A DNA stretch of 16,628 nucleotides, taken from an uncultured Clostridia bacterium. Lineage in GTDB: Bacteria > Bacillota > Clostridia > Christensenellales > UBA1242. A model generated the notes under the pieces. The model saw only the letters and a list, made by a program, of their open reading frames with translations. It had not been told where the DNA came from and did no database searches. Location of the stretch: assembly GCA_944381255.1 (NCBI GenBank), contig CALWKL010000039.1:1-16628 (forward strand), written 5' to 3'. Each line of letters begins with the position of its first letter. Position 1 is the stretch's first letter. Positions 1 to 7,801 of the stretch are shown here, piece by piece. The translations under genes and the position numbers were made by a program.

Positions 1-1
1 T

Positions 2-2182
2 TTTGAAAATGTGCAGTATAACTTTGCAACAATGCAACTCACATTTGATACCGATAGGTCAGCTGATGAATTTTTCCCTGAACTTAAGCGTGCAGTATAT
101 CGTACAGAGCCAGATGCGGAGATAATTCATGATAATGCAGAACATTCTCACAATAGGCGTACAATTGAAGCAAGCCTAGTAATATTTATATTGGGCGTGC
201 TGATAGGCTTCTGTGGCTGGCTGATACCTATGCCTGTGGTAGCAAAACTAGTGCTAATCACTATCGGTATGCTGTTGTTAATTTACAAAACAGCTTTCAA
301 GGCTGTAGTACAGCTTTTTCAAGCACACAACATTGGCGAAAACCTACTAATTACCATTGCTGTAATTGGTGCTTACGGTCTAGGGCTATTCCATACTATT
401 ATGGAGGGCTTTGCCGAACTCGGTGAAGGTCTTGAAGAATGCCTAATGGTAATCATATTATATAGCATTGGTAAAATGCTAGAATCAAGCGTACTCAAAA
501 AATCGCGTAAAAATATTAGCGCCCTACTCGAAGTACAGCCCGACTTCGCTATGCTAGTACACGGTAATCACGAGCACAAAGTACACCCCAAAGATGTAAA
601 AGTTGGAGCAATAATTAGAGTTCGCCCTGGCGAAAGAGTGCCACTAGATGGTATAGTTACTTCGGGTAGCGCAAGTATTGATACCAGCCACATTACTGGA
701 GAAAGTCTACCAAAATCTATAAAAGCAGGTCTACAGATATTATCTGGGACAATTTTACTAGACGGAGTACTAGAAATACAGACTACTAGCGTGTACAAAG
801 ATAGCACTGTCTCTCGTATAATGAACCTTATTGATAACGCAAATGACAAGAAGAGTAAGACAGAAACAGTAATAAATAGATTCGCAAAATGGTACACACT
901 AGCAGTCATTGGAATTGCAATATTAGTATTTGCCATATATTCAATAATTGGAGATATAGTTACTGGTATTGAGCATGGACTGATTTTGCTATTTGTATCC
1001 TGCCCTTGCGCCTTCGCAATTTCTGTACCTCTAGCATACTTTAGTGCATTAGGTAAGGCTAGTAAAAATGGCATATTGATAAAGGGTAGCAATTATCTTG
1101 ATGTATCAGCAAAGCTAAAACACATATTTTTTGACAAAACAGGTACTCTGACTACAGGAAATTTTGTTGTAAAAGAAGTAGTTACCCTAGACAAAAAATA
1201 CTCTACCCAAGACATTCTACTTTTTGCTGCACTTGGTGAGCAAAATAGTATCCACCCTATTGCAAGAGCAATTATGCACAAAGCTCACGGTTTGACTTTA
1301 AAAAAGGTAGAAAACTTTGTAGAGAATAGTGGCTCAGGTGTATCTTTTACATATCAAGGCAATGTAATCTTTGTCGGCAACATTACCAGAAACAATACAG
1401 ACGAGCTTACCAGTGTCCAAATCCTTGTAAACGAAAAACCAGTAGGTAAAATTCTATTAGCAGATTCATTAAAGCCAAGTTCGGCAGAAGTCTGCCAATA
1501 CCTACGCTCACGCAGAATTACCCTATCAATGCTAAGTGGCGATAATGCAAAAGTTACCTCGCATGTAGCTGAAGCGCTAGGTATCACTGATTACCACTAT
1601 GAATTGACCCCAGAGCAAAAGTATGCTATACTAGAGCAACACTTGAAGGGTCAGAAAAAAGGCGAATATACCGCATTTGTCGGTGATGGAATAAATGATG
1701 CCCCTAGCCTATCAAGAGCAGACCTAGGTATATCAATGGGACTAGCAGGTAGTCCAGCTACGGTAGAAGCTAGCGATATTGTTGTAGTCGATGATAATCC
1801 TTCTAAAATTCAAGATTTACATCGCCTCAGCAAATATACTCGTTCTATCGTATGGCAAAACATTATTTTTGCAGTAGTAACCAAAGTTACAGTTATGATT
1901 CTTGATATCACTGGAGTACTTGCAGCTAGTGGAATAGGTATGATAATAGCAGTAATTGGAGATGTAGGAGTTACTTTACTCGCTATATTAAATTCTTTAC
2001 GTATTTTCCCTTATAATTTCGGTAGAAAACGTGTTCATTCAAAAGAGAAAAGTGCTATACACACTCACAAACAAAATAAATGTATCTGCCAACAATCAAA
2101 TGATGACAAAAATATACACTCTAAACATACACATAGCAAAACTTGTCATTGTAGTGAATGCCAGCACACAGAAGAAAAGTAA
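2..2182 (+). CDS. Heavy-metal-exporting P1B-type ATPase (Zn/Cd/Pb class), 5' end outside window
   Basis: Membrane pump that uses ATP to export soft divalent metals, most likely Zn2+, Cd2+ or Pb2+. Counting from the GTG at 11, the sequence shows the actuator TGES motif at residues 229-232, the CPC metal motif in a membrane helix at 331-333, the phosphorylated Asp in DKTGT at 375, the SIHP motif of the nucleotide-binding domain, and GDGINDAP at 558-565. Lys in 'VVTKV' and Asp in 'GDVGVTLL' near the C-terminus fit the ZntA/CadA (IB-2) group rather than copper pumps. The frame stays open to the left edge, and the first residues read like the second half of an HMA domain, so the GTG at 11 is not the true start and a CxxC-bearing N-terminus probably lies upstream. 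After the last helix a tail of about 55 residues holds 8 His and 5 Cys, a likely metal-binding or sensing tail. A terminator follows the stop. Family is certain; the exact metal is inferred. Confidence 0.95.
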   Translation, partial: FENVQYNFATMQLTFDTDRSADEFFPELKRAVYRTEPDAEIIHDNAEHSHNRRTIEASLVIFILGVLIGFCGWLIPMPVVAKLVLITIGMLLLIYKTAFKAVVQLFQAHNIGENLLITIAVIGAYGLGLFHTIMEGFAELGEGLEECLMVIILYSIGKMLESSVLKKSRKNISALLEVQPDFAMLVHGNHEHKVHPKDVKVGAIIRVRPGERVPLDGIVTSGSASIDTSHITGESLPKSIKAGLQILSGTILLDGVLEIQTTSVYKDSTVSRIMNLIDNANDKKSKTETVINRFAKWYTLAVIGIAILVFAIYSIIGDIVTGIEHGLILLFVSCPCAFAISVPLAYFSALGKASKNGILIKGSNYLDVSAKLKHIFFDKTGTLTTGNFVVKEVVTLDKKYSTQDILLFAALGEQNSIHPIARAIMHKAHGLTLKKVENFVENSGSGVSFTYQGNVIFVGNITRNNTDELTSVQILVNEKPVGKILLADSLKPSSAEVCQYLRSRRITLSMLSGDNAKVTSHVAEALGITDYHYELTPEQKYAILEQHLKGQKKGEYTAFVGDGINDAPSLSRADLGISMGLAGSPATVEASDIVVVDDNPSKIQDLHRLSKYTRSIVWQNIIFAVVTKVTVMILDITGVLAASGIGMIIAVIGDVGVTLLAILNSLRIFPYNFGRKRVHSKEKSAIHTHKQNKCICQQSNDDKNIHSKHTHSKTCHCSECQHTEEK

Positions 2183-2211
2183 CAGCCTTAATTTGTATTT
2201 ACTAAAAAATT

Positions 2212-2249
2212 AAAAAGGCACTATATCAATTTTGATATGGCGCTTTTTA
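2212..2249 (+). terminator. Intrinsic terminator after the metal ATPase
   Basis: A hairpin with arms ATATCAA/TTGATAT and an imperfect GC-containing lower stem is flanked by AAAAAG on the left and CTTTTT on the right. It begins 29 bases after the ATPase stop and ends in a T run, so it should end that transcript. Confidence 0.8.
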
Positions 2250-2313
2250 TTTATATAATTATAATTTAAAATGAATATTATTTAGATTTTAAGAATAATT
2301 TTACTATACCATA

Positions 2314-2342
2314 TTGACATCATCAAAAATTTATGTTATAAT
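2314..2342 (+). promoter_or_regulatory. Perfect-consensus sigma-A promoter
   Basis: TTGACA at 2314-2319 and TATAAT at 2337-2342 are separated by exactly 17 bases. A TG lies one base upstream of the -10 (extended -10). Transcription should begin near 2349, about 22 bases before the ATG at 2372. This is the strongest promoter in the window by match to consensus. Confidence 0.85.
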
Positions 2343-2371
2343 TATTCGGATTGGTAGTAAGGAGGAATATT

Positions 2372-2953
2372 ATGGAAATTTTTAACAGAGGTCAAAAAGA
2401 CCTCACGAAACTTTTAGCAAAAAAGGAAAAGTTAACCAAATCATTAGCAAAACACAAGTATGGACCAGATTACTCTGAGTTTGTTTGTCTAGAGACTATA
2501 GCAATAGGTGGTATCACGGCAATGCTCGCAAGCATTATAAATGTTGCCGTACATTCTTATCTTCAAGACTCAATTATAAAGGATTACTTAACTTCACCAG
2601 AAAACAGCGACAAATTACAATATTTGTATGAGCAAACAGGCTTTACAGATATTAATGCTATAACCAGTTTTTTGCAAGGTTCAGATGGTTTTGCAAATGC
2701 ACTAGCCACTCAAACAGGTGTACAACAAGCTTTTGATACTTCTCTTACCAACTGGGAGTTAGGTATTCTAGGAGCCATTGCTGCACCTTATGTAGCAAGT
2801 CTAGCATACAATGCTTGCGTTGTCGCTTACGATTATGGTAAATATAAAATGAGAGAGCATACTAAAGATAAATTAAGTAAAATTGATGCGCAAATAGAAG
2901 AATTACAAGATGTTGATACTTCACAAGAAACTGTTGCTATGGTTAAAGAGTAA
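2372..2953 (+). CDS. Unknown small two-helix membrane protein
   Basis: I do not recognise this 193-residue protein. The ATG at 2372 is chosen over an in-frame TTG at 2351 because AAGGAGGA ends five bases before it; the TTG lies about at the transcription start. Two hydrophobic stretches, about residues 38-63 and 129-153, look like membrane helices. Between them is a segment of about 65 residues rich in Asp, Ser, Thr and Gln. The N-terminus (about 8-30) and C-terminus (about 155-182) are Lys/Glu-rich and probably helical or coiled-coil, so a hairpin topology with both ends on the same side is likely. The gene has its own consensus promoter and its own terminator, so it is a stand-alone unit between an unrelated ATPase and a convergent surface-protein gene. 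The strong promoter suggests high expression. Function unknown. Confidence 0.85.
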   Translation: MEIFNRGQKDLTKLLAKKEKLTKSLAKHKYGPDYSEFVCLETIAIGGITAMLASIINVAVHSYLQDSIIKDYLTSPENSDKLQYLYEQTGFTDINAITSFLQGSDGFANALATQTGVQQAFDTSLTNWELGILGAIAAPYVASLAYNACVVAYDYGKYKMREHTKDKLSKIDAQIEELQDVDTSQETVAMVKE

Positions 2954-2956
2954 AAA

Positions 2957-2995
2957 TAAAAAATAAGCATAAGGAAGTCTATGCTTATTTTTTTA
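2957..2995. terminator. Bidirectional terminator between convergent genes
   Basis: Stem AATAAGCATA/TATGCTTATT with an 8-base loop is flanked by A-rich sequence on the left and T8 on the right, so U-tailed hairpins form on both strands. On + it ends the small membrane-protein gene; on - it lies about 118 bases past the stop of the InlB-repeat gene and can serve it too. Confidence 0.85.
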
Positions 2996-3112
2996 TTAAA
3001 ACAATATTAGACAATTAATAAATTATAAATGTATATTTTAAAATGACTAAAAAACTTATTTTTTATTAAATTAATTGCTTTTACGAATAATTTAACGCGT
3101 TTATTACGGTTT

Positions 3113-5131
3113 TTAATTATTAGTATCCATGTTTGTGCTATCATTTGAGGTAATATCATCTGTACTTACATATACCGCTATTAGCACACTATTGATTATT
3201 TGAGCTTTTTGAATGCGCAAGTTGGTATCCGTACCCAAGATATTTCCGCTAGCATCTTCCCAATGACTAAACGCATAACCTGTCATACTAGGTTTTGTAA
3301 ATACCGTTACATAATCTTCGTCTCCTAGGCTAGCAAAATCATCACCTACTAAGTAAACCATTCCTCCTTGCGTAGCAGAAACATATACTCCATCGACCAT
3401 AGAATCACTAAATAGTGCAGTTAGGTTAATATTATTATTCACTGTAATAGTAAGTGGATTTGCCATCATCTCAAATTGATTTAGCGCCACTCCACTTGCT
3501 TCCCAACCCACAAATCCATAGTTAATGTTAGGTATAGCATATAGAGTAATTTGCGAACCTGGGTCAAATTCATTGGATACAGCAATATTACCATTTTGCA
3601 GTATCAATACTGCTCCACCTTCCCCTATGTTGCTATCAGCAGTAACTGTCCAAAATAGCTCCCACACAGCATAGAGATTTACTGTATTACCAGCAGTGGT
3701 AGTTAGGTTAATAATCGCTTGCCCATTTTGGTACGCTGGAGTGGTCGCTGTACTACTAGTAGCCCAACCTAAGAAACGATGATTTGCCCAAGTAAATTTA
3801 TTATCACTCAACGCTTTAGAAGTATCAAATGTATGTACCGAGTTTGCCATTGTACCACCAGTAGCACCATTTGCATTATATTTTATATAGTAAGTATTCG
3901 CTGTCCACTTCGCATATAGATTGAATACTGCCCCATTTGTCTCGGTCAAATTGCGAATTGTGGCACTATCGTCTAACACCACATCTCCACTAGCACTAGT
4001 CGCCCAGCCCAAGAAAGTATACCCTGGTAGAAAATAGCCATTCTTAGTTAAAGCTTTTGAAATGTCGTAAGTATGTACTGAGTTTGCAGTCGTACCACTA
4101 ATAGATGTACTTGCATTGCTTGGCTTGTTACTATTATAAGTAATAGTGTATGTATTTGGTTGCCATACTGCGTACAAATTGTATGTTCCACTAGTAGCCA
4201 AATTTTTTACACTTGCCTTATCATTATAAACTACAGAGCCACCACTACTAATTGCCCAGCCCTTGAATGTCCAACCAGTGAGTGAATATGCGTTAGCAGT
4301 TAAATTTTTAGCAGTATCATAAGTATGAGTTACATTGCTCATAGTACCAGAAATCGCACTACTAGCATTACTAGGCTTATTGCTATTATATACTACAGTG
4401 TAGGTGTTTGCTGTCCACTTCGCATAAAGAGTTGTACCCTCACTTAAATCACAGTTGTGAGTGCTTACACCATTAGCATTGTAATACTGCGTACCACCAC
4501 CATTGGGAGAAGTGTAATACCCTCCAAAAGTATATCCTGTACGACTTGGCAAAGAGGTTAGCGTAGGCATCGCTTCATCAGGGCTAGCAGTAACACTACC
4601 CACACCACCAGTACCAGACTGCTGGTCAAAATTAATCGTTACCTCACCAACAGCCCAATATACTGTAATATTTGCTGGCAAGTATGATAGCCGATACAAA
4701 GTATTAGAGGTAGATGTTTGAGTCTCAGCATAAGAAGGTATGTCGTTTACTGAAGTAGATTGAGTACTGTATGTAAATTTTTCAAATTTATAACCTTTAT
4801 AAGGGTAAGCTACTATAGTAAAATACATATCTGGATTTCCTGATGAATTAGTTAATCCAAGTAATTCTGGAAAATTAGTAAAAGTTTGAGTATCTGTTAT
4901 ATATGATTCTATAGTAATATACCCAGCATTTTGCATATTAGTACGAACGTATGTATAAGTTGTAACAATACCAGGTACCCATGGAGCTGCTTCTGCATTA
5001 CGATTATTTGAAAAAATCAATATAAAACTACATATTAATATAGCAGTTATGCATAATATCAAGGAAATAATATATATTAGCCTTTTCCTAACAGACTTTT
5101 GATTTTCTTCTGTATTTTTTAAGATTTCCAT
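3113..5131 (-). CDS. Secreted InlB-type repeat (Listeria-Bacteroides repeat) surface protein
   Basis: Extracellular protein of 672 residues. A basic start (KSVRKR) precedes one hydrophobic helix at about 18-41 and a plausible signal-peptidase site AEA/AP near residues 46-50. After a unique domain (about 50-160) come four beta-rich repeats at about 163-239, 243-323, 327-409 and 413-490. Each contains a GYTF-GW/GY core and ends in YAKW, YAVW or similar, the hallmark of the InlB B-repeat family. Two more divergent repeats at about 493-575 and 581-655 have GW/HW cores. The C-terminus is short, polar and acidic, with no LPxTG motif, membrane helix or SLH domain. AGGAG lies nine bases before the ATG. 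The stop of the nucleoside hydrolase is 65 bases upstream with no terminator between, so co-transcription is possible. Family members often act in adhesion or at the cell surface; the ligand here is unknown. Confidence 0.88.
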   Translation of the reverse strand: MEILKNTEENQKSVRKRLIYIISLILCITAILICSFILIFSNNRNAEAAPWVPGIVTTYTYVRTNMQNAGYITIESYITDTQTFTNFPELLGLTNSSGNPDMYFTIVAYPYKGYKFEKFTYSTQSTSVNDIPSYAETQTSTSNTLYRLSYLPANITVYWAVGEVTINFDQQSGTGGVGSVTASPDEAMPTLTSLPSRTGYTFGGYYTSPNGGGTQYYNANGVSTHNCDLSEGTTLYAKWTANTYTVVYNSNKPSNASSAISGTMSNVTHTYDTAKNLTANAYSLTGWTFKGWAISSGGSVVYNDKASVKNLATSGTYNLYAVWQPNTYTITYNSNKPSNASTSISGTTANSVHTYDISKALTKNGYFLPGYTFLGWATSASGDVVLDDSATIRNLTETNGAVFNLYAKWTANTYYIKYNANGATGGTMANSVHTFDTSKALSDNKFTWANHRFLGWATSSTATTPAYQNGQAIINLTTTAGNTVNLYAVWELFWTVTADSNIGEGGAVLILQNGNIAVSNEFDPGSQITLYAIPNINYGFVGWEASGVALNQFEMMANPLTITVNNNINLTALFSDSMVDGVYVSATQGGMVYLVGDDFASLGDEDYVTVFTKPSMTGYAFSHWEDASGNILGTDTNLRIQKAQIINSVLIAVYVSTDDITSNDSTNMDTNN
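3662..4645 (-). repeat. Four tandem InlB-type repeats visible at DNA level
   Basis: The repeats correspond to 4415-4645, 4163-4405, 3905-4153 and 3662-3895, each about 230-250 bases. The second and third are most alike: both encode YNSNKPSNAS near their start. Stretches such as 'gctgtccacttcgcata' occur near both 3900 and 4411. Such similarity can allow repeat gain or loss by recombination. Confidence 0.8.
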
Positions 5132-5196
5132 AGAAATATACTCCTACTTTCTTTTGTAGTTTAATATTACAAGTTTTCAAATAAGCTAGTTAAACT

Positions 5197-6162
5197 TTAT
5201 TTATTACTCTTTGCCCTTTTATTACTTGCTTCATAAATACTGTCATCAAGCATTACATTTACACGCTCAAGTGCTTGAAAATAATATTTTATGTATTTAT
5301 TTCGATTTAACCCAACTACTACATTAACTTTACCTCTTTTATGGAAGCGAGCAATAGTTTTGCCTAAATCTTTATTTACATCTACAGTAATATCAGCTCT
5401 CTGCATTTGGTAAATTGACGGATACTTAAGATAAAACACAGCACAAGTATCATTCGTTGCGATGCGTTTGTCTTCACATGGTTCCCAATAAGTTTCAAAC
5501 ATTTTACTAAAAAATTTACCCACAGAACTTGTAAGAGCAACACGAGTAACCTGTTCTTCTGTCAAGTGCGCAAGTCTTCGTCCAATGTAAGATGGTATCA
5601 TAACTAGCGGTATACCACTTCCCAGCACCATATCAAAAGCCTCAGGGTCGCTCTTTATATTAAAAGAAATATGTTCAGGCATTTCCAACATTCCATAAGG
5701 AGAAGCACCCATAAAAACAATTTGCTTTATAAGGCGAGCACTATCAGGGTGCACTCTCAAAAGTTTTGCAATATTGGTGTGAGGTCCTAATACTACTAGA
5801 GTAATCTCGTTAGGGTTTTTTAAAATCACATCATACATAGCCTCAATAGCATCTTCTTCAATTGGCTGATGAATAGTTGTCTTAGGAGGAATATAATTCC
5901 CCATGCCCTCATCTCCGTGCATTTGTCTAGCGTATATCGGTCTTCTAAAGAGAGGCTCATCCGCCCCCTTGGCTACTGGTACATCCTTGTGAAAAATATC
6001 CAAAATATGACACATATTACGAGTAGAAATATCGATAGAAACATTACCACATACTGTGGTAATTAATTTTATGTCATAAAATTTATCAAACATTGCAAAA
6101 ACTATTGCATTTATATCATCAATACCTGGGTCGGTATCAATTATTATTTTTACTTTTTTCAT
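5197..6162 (-). CDS. Nucleoside hydrolase (inosine-uridine-preferring family), divergent active site
   Basis: Likely cytosolic enzyme that splits a ribonucleoside into base and ribose for salvage. At 321 residues it has normal family length. The calcium- and ribose-binding signature DTDPGIDD lies at residues 9-16, the GN motif at 39-40, HGDEGMGN at 82-89 and SFNIKSDPEA at 166-175. The C-terminal Asp expected to bind calcium is D238 in 'TNDTCAV'. Two usual residues differ: the His just before that Asp is Asn237, and the Glu of the common EFN/EWN ribose-binding motif is Ser166. These changes may mark a subgroup with other substrate or rate properties; purine versus pyrimidine preference cannot be told. 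AGGAG sits five bases before the ATG. The gene follows the cysS terminator and may carry the InlB-repeat gene on its transcript. No signal peptide is seen. Confidence 0.9.
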   Translation of the reverse strand: MKKVKIIIDTDPGIDDINAIVFAMFDKFYDIKLITTVCGNVSIDISTRNMCHILDIFHKDVPVAKGADEPLFRRPIYARQMHGDEGMGNYIPPKTTIHQPIEEDAIEAMYDVILKNPNEITLVVLGPHTNIAKLLRVHPDSARLIKQIVFMGASPYGMLEMPEHISFNIKSDPEAFDMVLGSGIPLVMIPSYIGRRLAHLTEEQVTRVALTSSVGKFFSKMFETYWEPCEDKRIATNDTCAVFYLKYPSIYQMQRADITVDVNKDLGKTIARFHKRGKVNVVVGLNRNKYIKYYFQALERVNVMLDDSIYEASNKRAKSNK

Positions 6163-6209
6163 ATTTTCTCCTATTTTTAGCGCTAAAATTATTTTGTGTA
6201 TTCTTTATA

Positions 6210-6239
6210 ATTATATTCTCTCTTGCCCTTATAAGTAAA
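6210..6239 (-). promoter_or_regulatory. Possible promoter for the nucleoside hydrolase gene
   Basis: On the - strand, TTTACT (6239-6234) and TATAAT (6215-6210) are spaced by 18 bases. The -10 is perfect but the -35 matches only four of six. It lies between the cysS terminator and the hydrolase start, where a promoter is needed. Confidence 0.45.
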
Positions 6240-6303
6240 GCAAAAAACGATATACTTACAATCTTTTTTTAATTTCTTGTTAATTTAATTCTTATTGATA
6301 TAT

Positions 6304-6337
6304 AAAAAACATATCGAATACAATTTATCGATATGTT
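6304..6337 (-). terminator. Terminator after cysS
   Basis: A perfect 10-base stem, AACATATCGA at 6308-6317 and TCGATATGTT at 6328-6337, encloses a 10-base loop. On the - strand it is followed directly by T6. It lies 19 bases past the cysS stop and should close the aspS-ABC-F-cysS transcript. Confidence 0.8.
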
Positions 6338-6355
6338 CTAAAAAATTTTTCATAA

Positions 6356-7786
6356 TTATTTTAATTTGAATGTGGTCGTACCATCTTTATTATCAAAAAT
6401 CTCTACATTCATCTCTAATATCTGTTGCTTAATTTTGTCAGCATTTGCCCAATCTTTATTTTGTCTAAATATATTCCTTTCTGCAATCAGTGATTGAACT
6501 TTAGCTTCTCTTTCATCAACAGCATGTTCTTCATCAAGCGAATCAAAGCATTTAAATATCGCATTAACTCTGCGTAAAAACGCAATTATCTGCTCCATAT
6601 CGTCTGCATTGTATTGATGACTGCTGACTGCCACATTTGCAACCTTGATAAAATCAAACAGCGCAGATACTGCATTTGGAGTATTGAAATCATCATTCAT
6701 CTCTGCTTCAAAGCTTGACTTAAATTTATTGAGTGCTTCAATCAACTTTTCATTATGCTCAGCACCACAGTTATGACGCAAGTTATAAATGAAGTTATCT
6801 ATTCTCTCGAGACCTGCAATACTAGCCTGCATAACATCATCGCCAAATTTTATTGGACTACGGTAGTGGCTAGATGCAAAAAACCATCTCAAATTTTTAG
6901 CACCCCACTTCTCTACCGCATCAGATACAGTAATGTAATTCCCTGCGGACTTACTCATCTTGGTACCATCTTGTGCTAATAGCATACCTGTATGTACCCA
7001 GTACTCTGCAGGACACGCACACCCTAGTGCTTGACTTTGTGCTATTTCATTCTCGTGGTGTGGAAACCTTAGGTCTAGCCCACCACCGTGAATATCAAAA
7101 TGCTCTCCTAAATACTTAGTGCTCATCACACTACACTCTATGTGCCAGCCAGGGTATCCCTCTCCCCAAGGGCTATTCCAGCGCAATGCAGAATTGTCTT
7201 GGGCTTTCTTCCATACAGCGAAGTCATAAGGGCTATGCTTACCCTCGTTTACCTCTATGCGTGCTCCTGCATTGAGAGATTCAAGCGTATTACCACTTAA
7301 TATTCCATAGTTTTTTATCTTAGTTACATCACAATAGACATTGCCATCTAATACGTAAGCATATCCATTGTCTATCATTTTTTGGACTGCCTCGATAATA
7401 TCCACTATATGACCAGTAGCTCGAGGACTAATATTTGGTCTATCGCAGCGCAAAGCATCTAAGTAATACCACATTTGTTGAATATTGTAGTCTACTAGTT
7501 CTAGAGGGTGCATTTTCATCTCGTTAGCCTTTAATAAAATTTTATCCTCGCCCTCATCTGCATCACCCACAATACTTCCCACATCGGTAATATTACGCAC
7601 ATAAAACACACGGTCACCTAAATATTCAAAGTACTTCTTTATGACATCGTATGCTACATAGGTACGAATATGACCTAAGTGTGGAGGCATATACACCGTT
7701 ACACCACATACATACATACGCACCTCACCCGGATGCTGAGGCACGAATTCGGTCTTTTGCCTAGTGAGCGTATTATAAATCTTCAT
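6356..7786 (-). CDS. cysS: Cysteinyl-tRNA synthetase
   Basis: Class I synthetase that charges tRNA-Cys with cysteine in the cytosol. At 476 residues it has the usual length. The zinc site that recognises cysteine is complete: C27, C218, H243 and E247, with the spacing of the E. coli ligands. The ATP motifs are HLGH (36-39, the HIGH motif) and KMSKS (276-280). The N-terminal VCGVTVY and the NITDVG segment are typical of the family. The C-terminal third carries the helical anticodon-binding region. AAGGAG sits about six bases before the ATG, and the start is only 15 bases after the ABC-F stop, so the two genes are co-transcribed and perhaps translationally coupled. A terminator follows. Nothing important is missing. 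Confidence 0.97.
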   Translation of the reverse strand: MKIYNTLTRQKTEFVPQHPGEVRMYVCGVTVYMPPHLGHIRTYVAYDVIKKYFEYLGDRVFYVRNITDVGSIVGDADEGEDKILLKANEMKMHPLELVDYNIQQMWYYLDALRCDRPNISPRATGHIVDIIEAVQKMIDNGYAYVLDGNVYCDVTKIKNYGILSGNTLESLNAGARIEVNEGKHSPYDFAVWKKAQDNSALRWNSPWGEGYPGWHIECSVMSTKYLGEHFDIHGGGLDLRFPHHENEIAQSQALGCACPAEYWVHTGMLLAQDGTKMSKSAGNYITVSDAVEKWGAKNLRWFFASSHYRSPIKFGDDVMQASIAGLERIDNFIYNLRHNCGAEHNEKLIEALNKFKSSFEAEMNDDFNTPNAVSALFDFIKVANVAVSSHQYNADDMEQIIAFLRRVNAIFKCFDSLDEEHAVDEREAKVQSLIAERNIFRQNKDWANADKIKQQILEMNVEIFDNKDGTTTFKLK

Positions 7787-7801
7787 TTTTTGCTCCTTAA
7801 A

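Noticed and set aside
568..1092. Long open frame on the - strand opposite the metal ATPase
   Set aside because: It has no ribosome site or family motif and lies wholly inside a clearly coding ATPase; it is a frame shadow.
2351..2351. TTG start at 2351 for the small membrane protein
   Set aside because: It lies about at the transcription start, whereas AAGGAGGA is ideally placed for the ATG at 2372.
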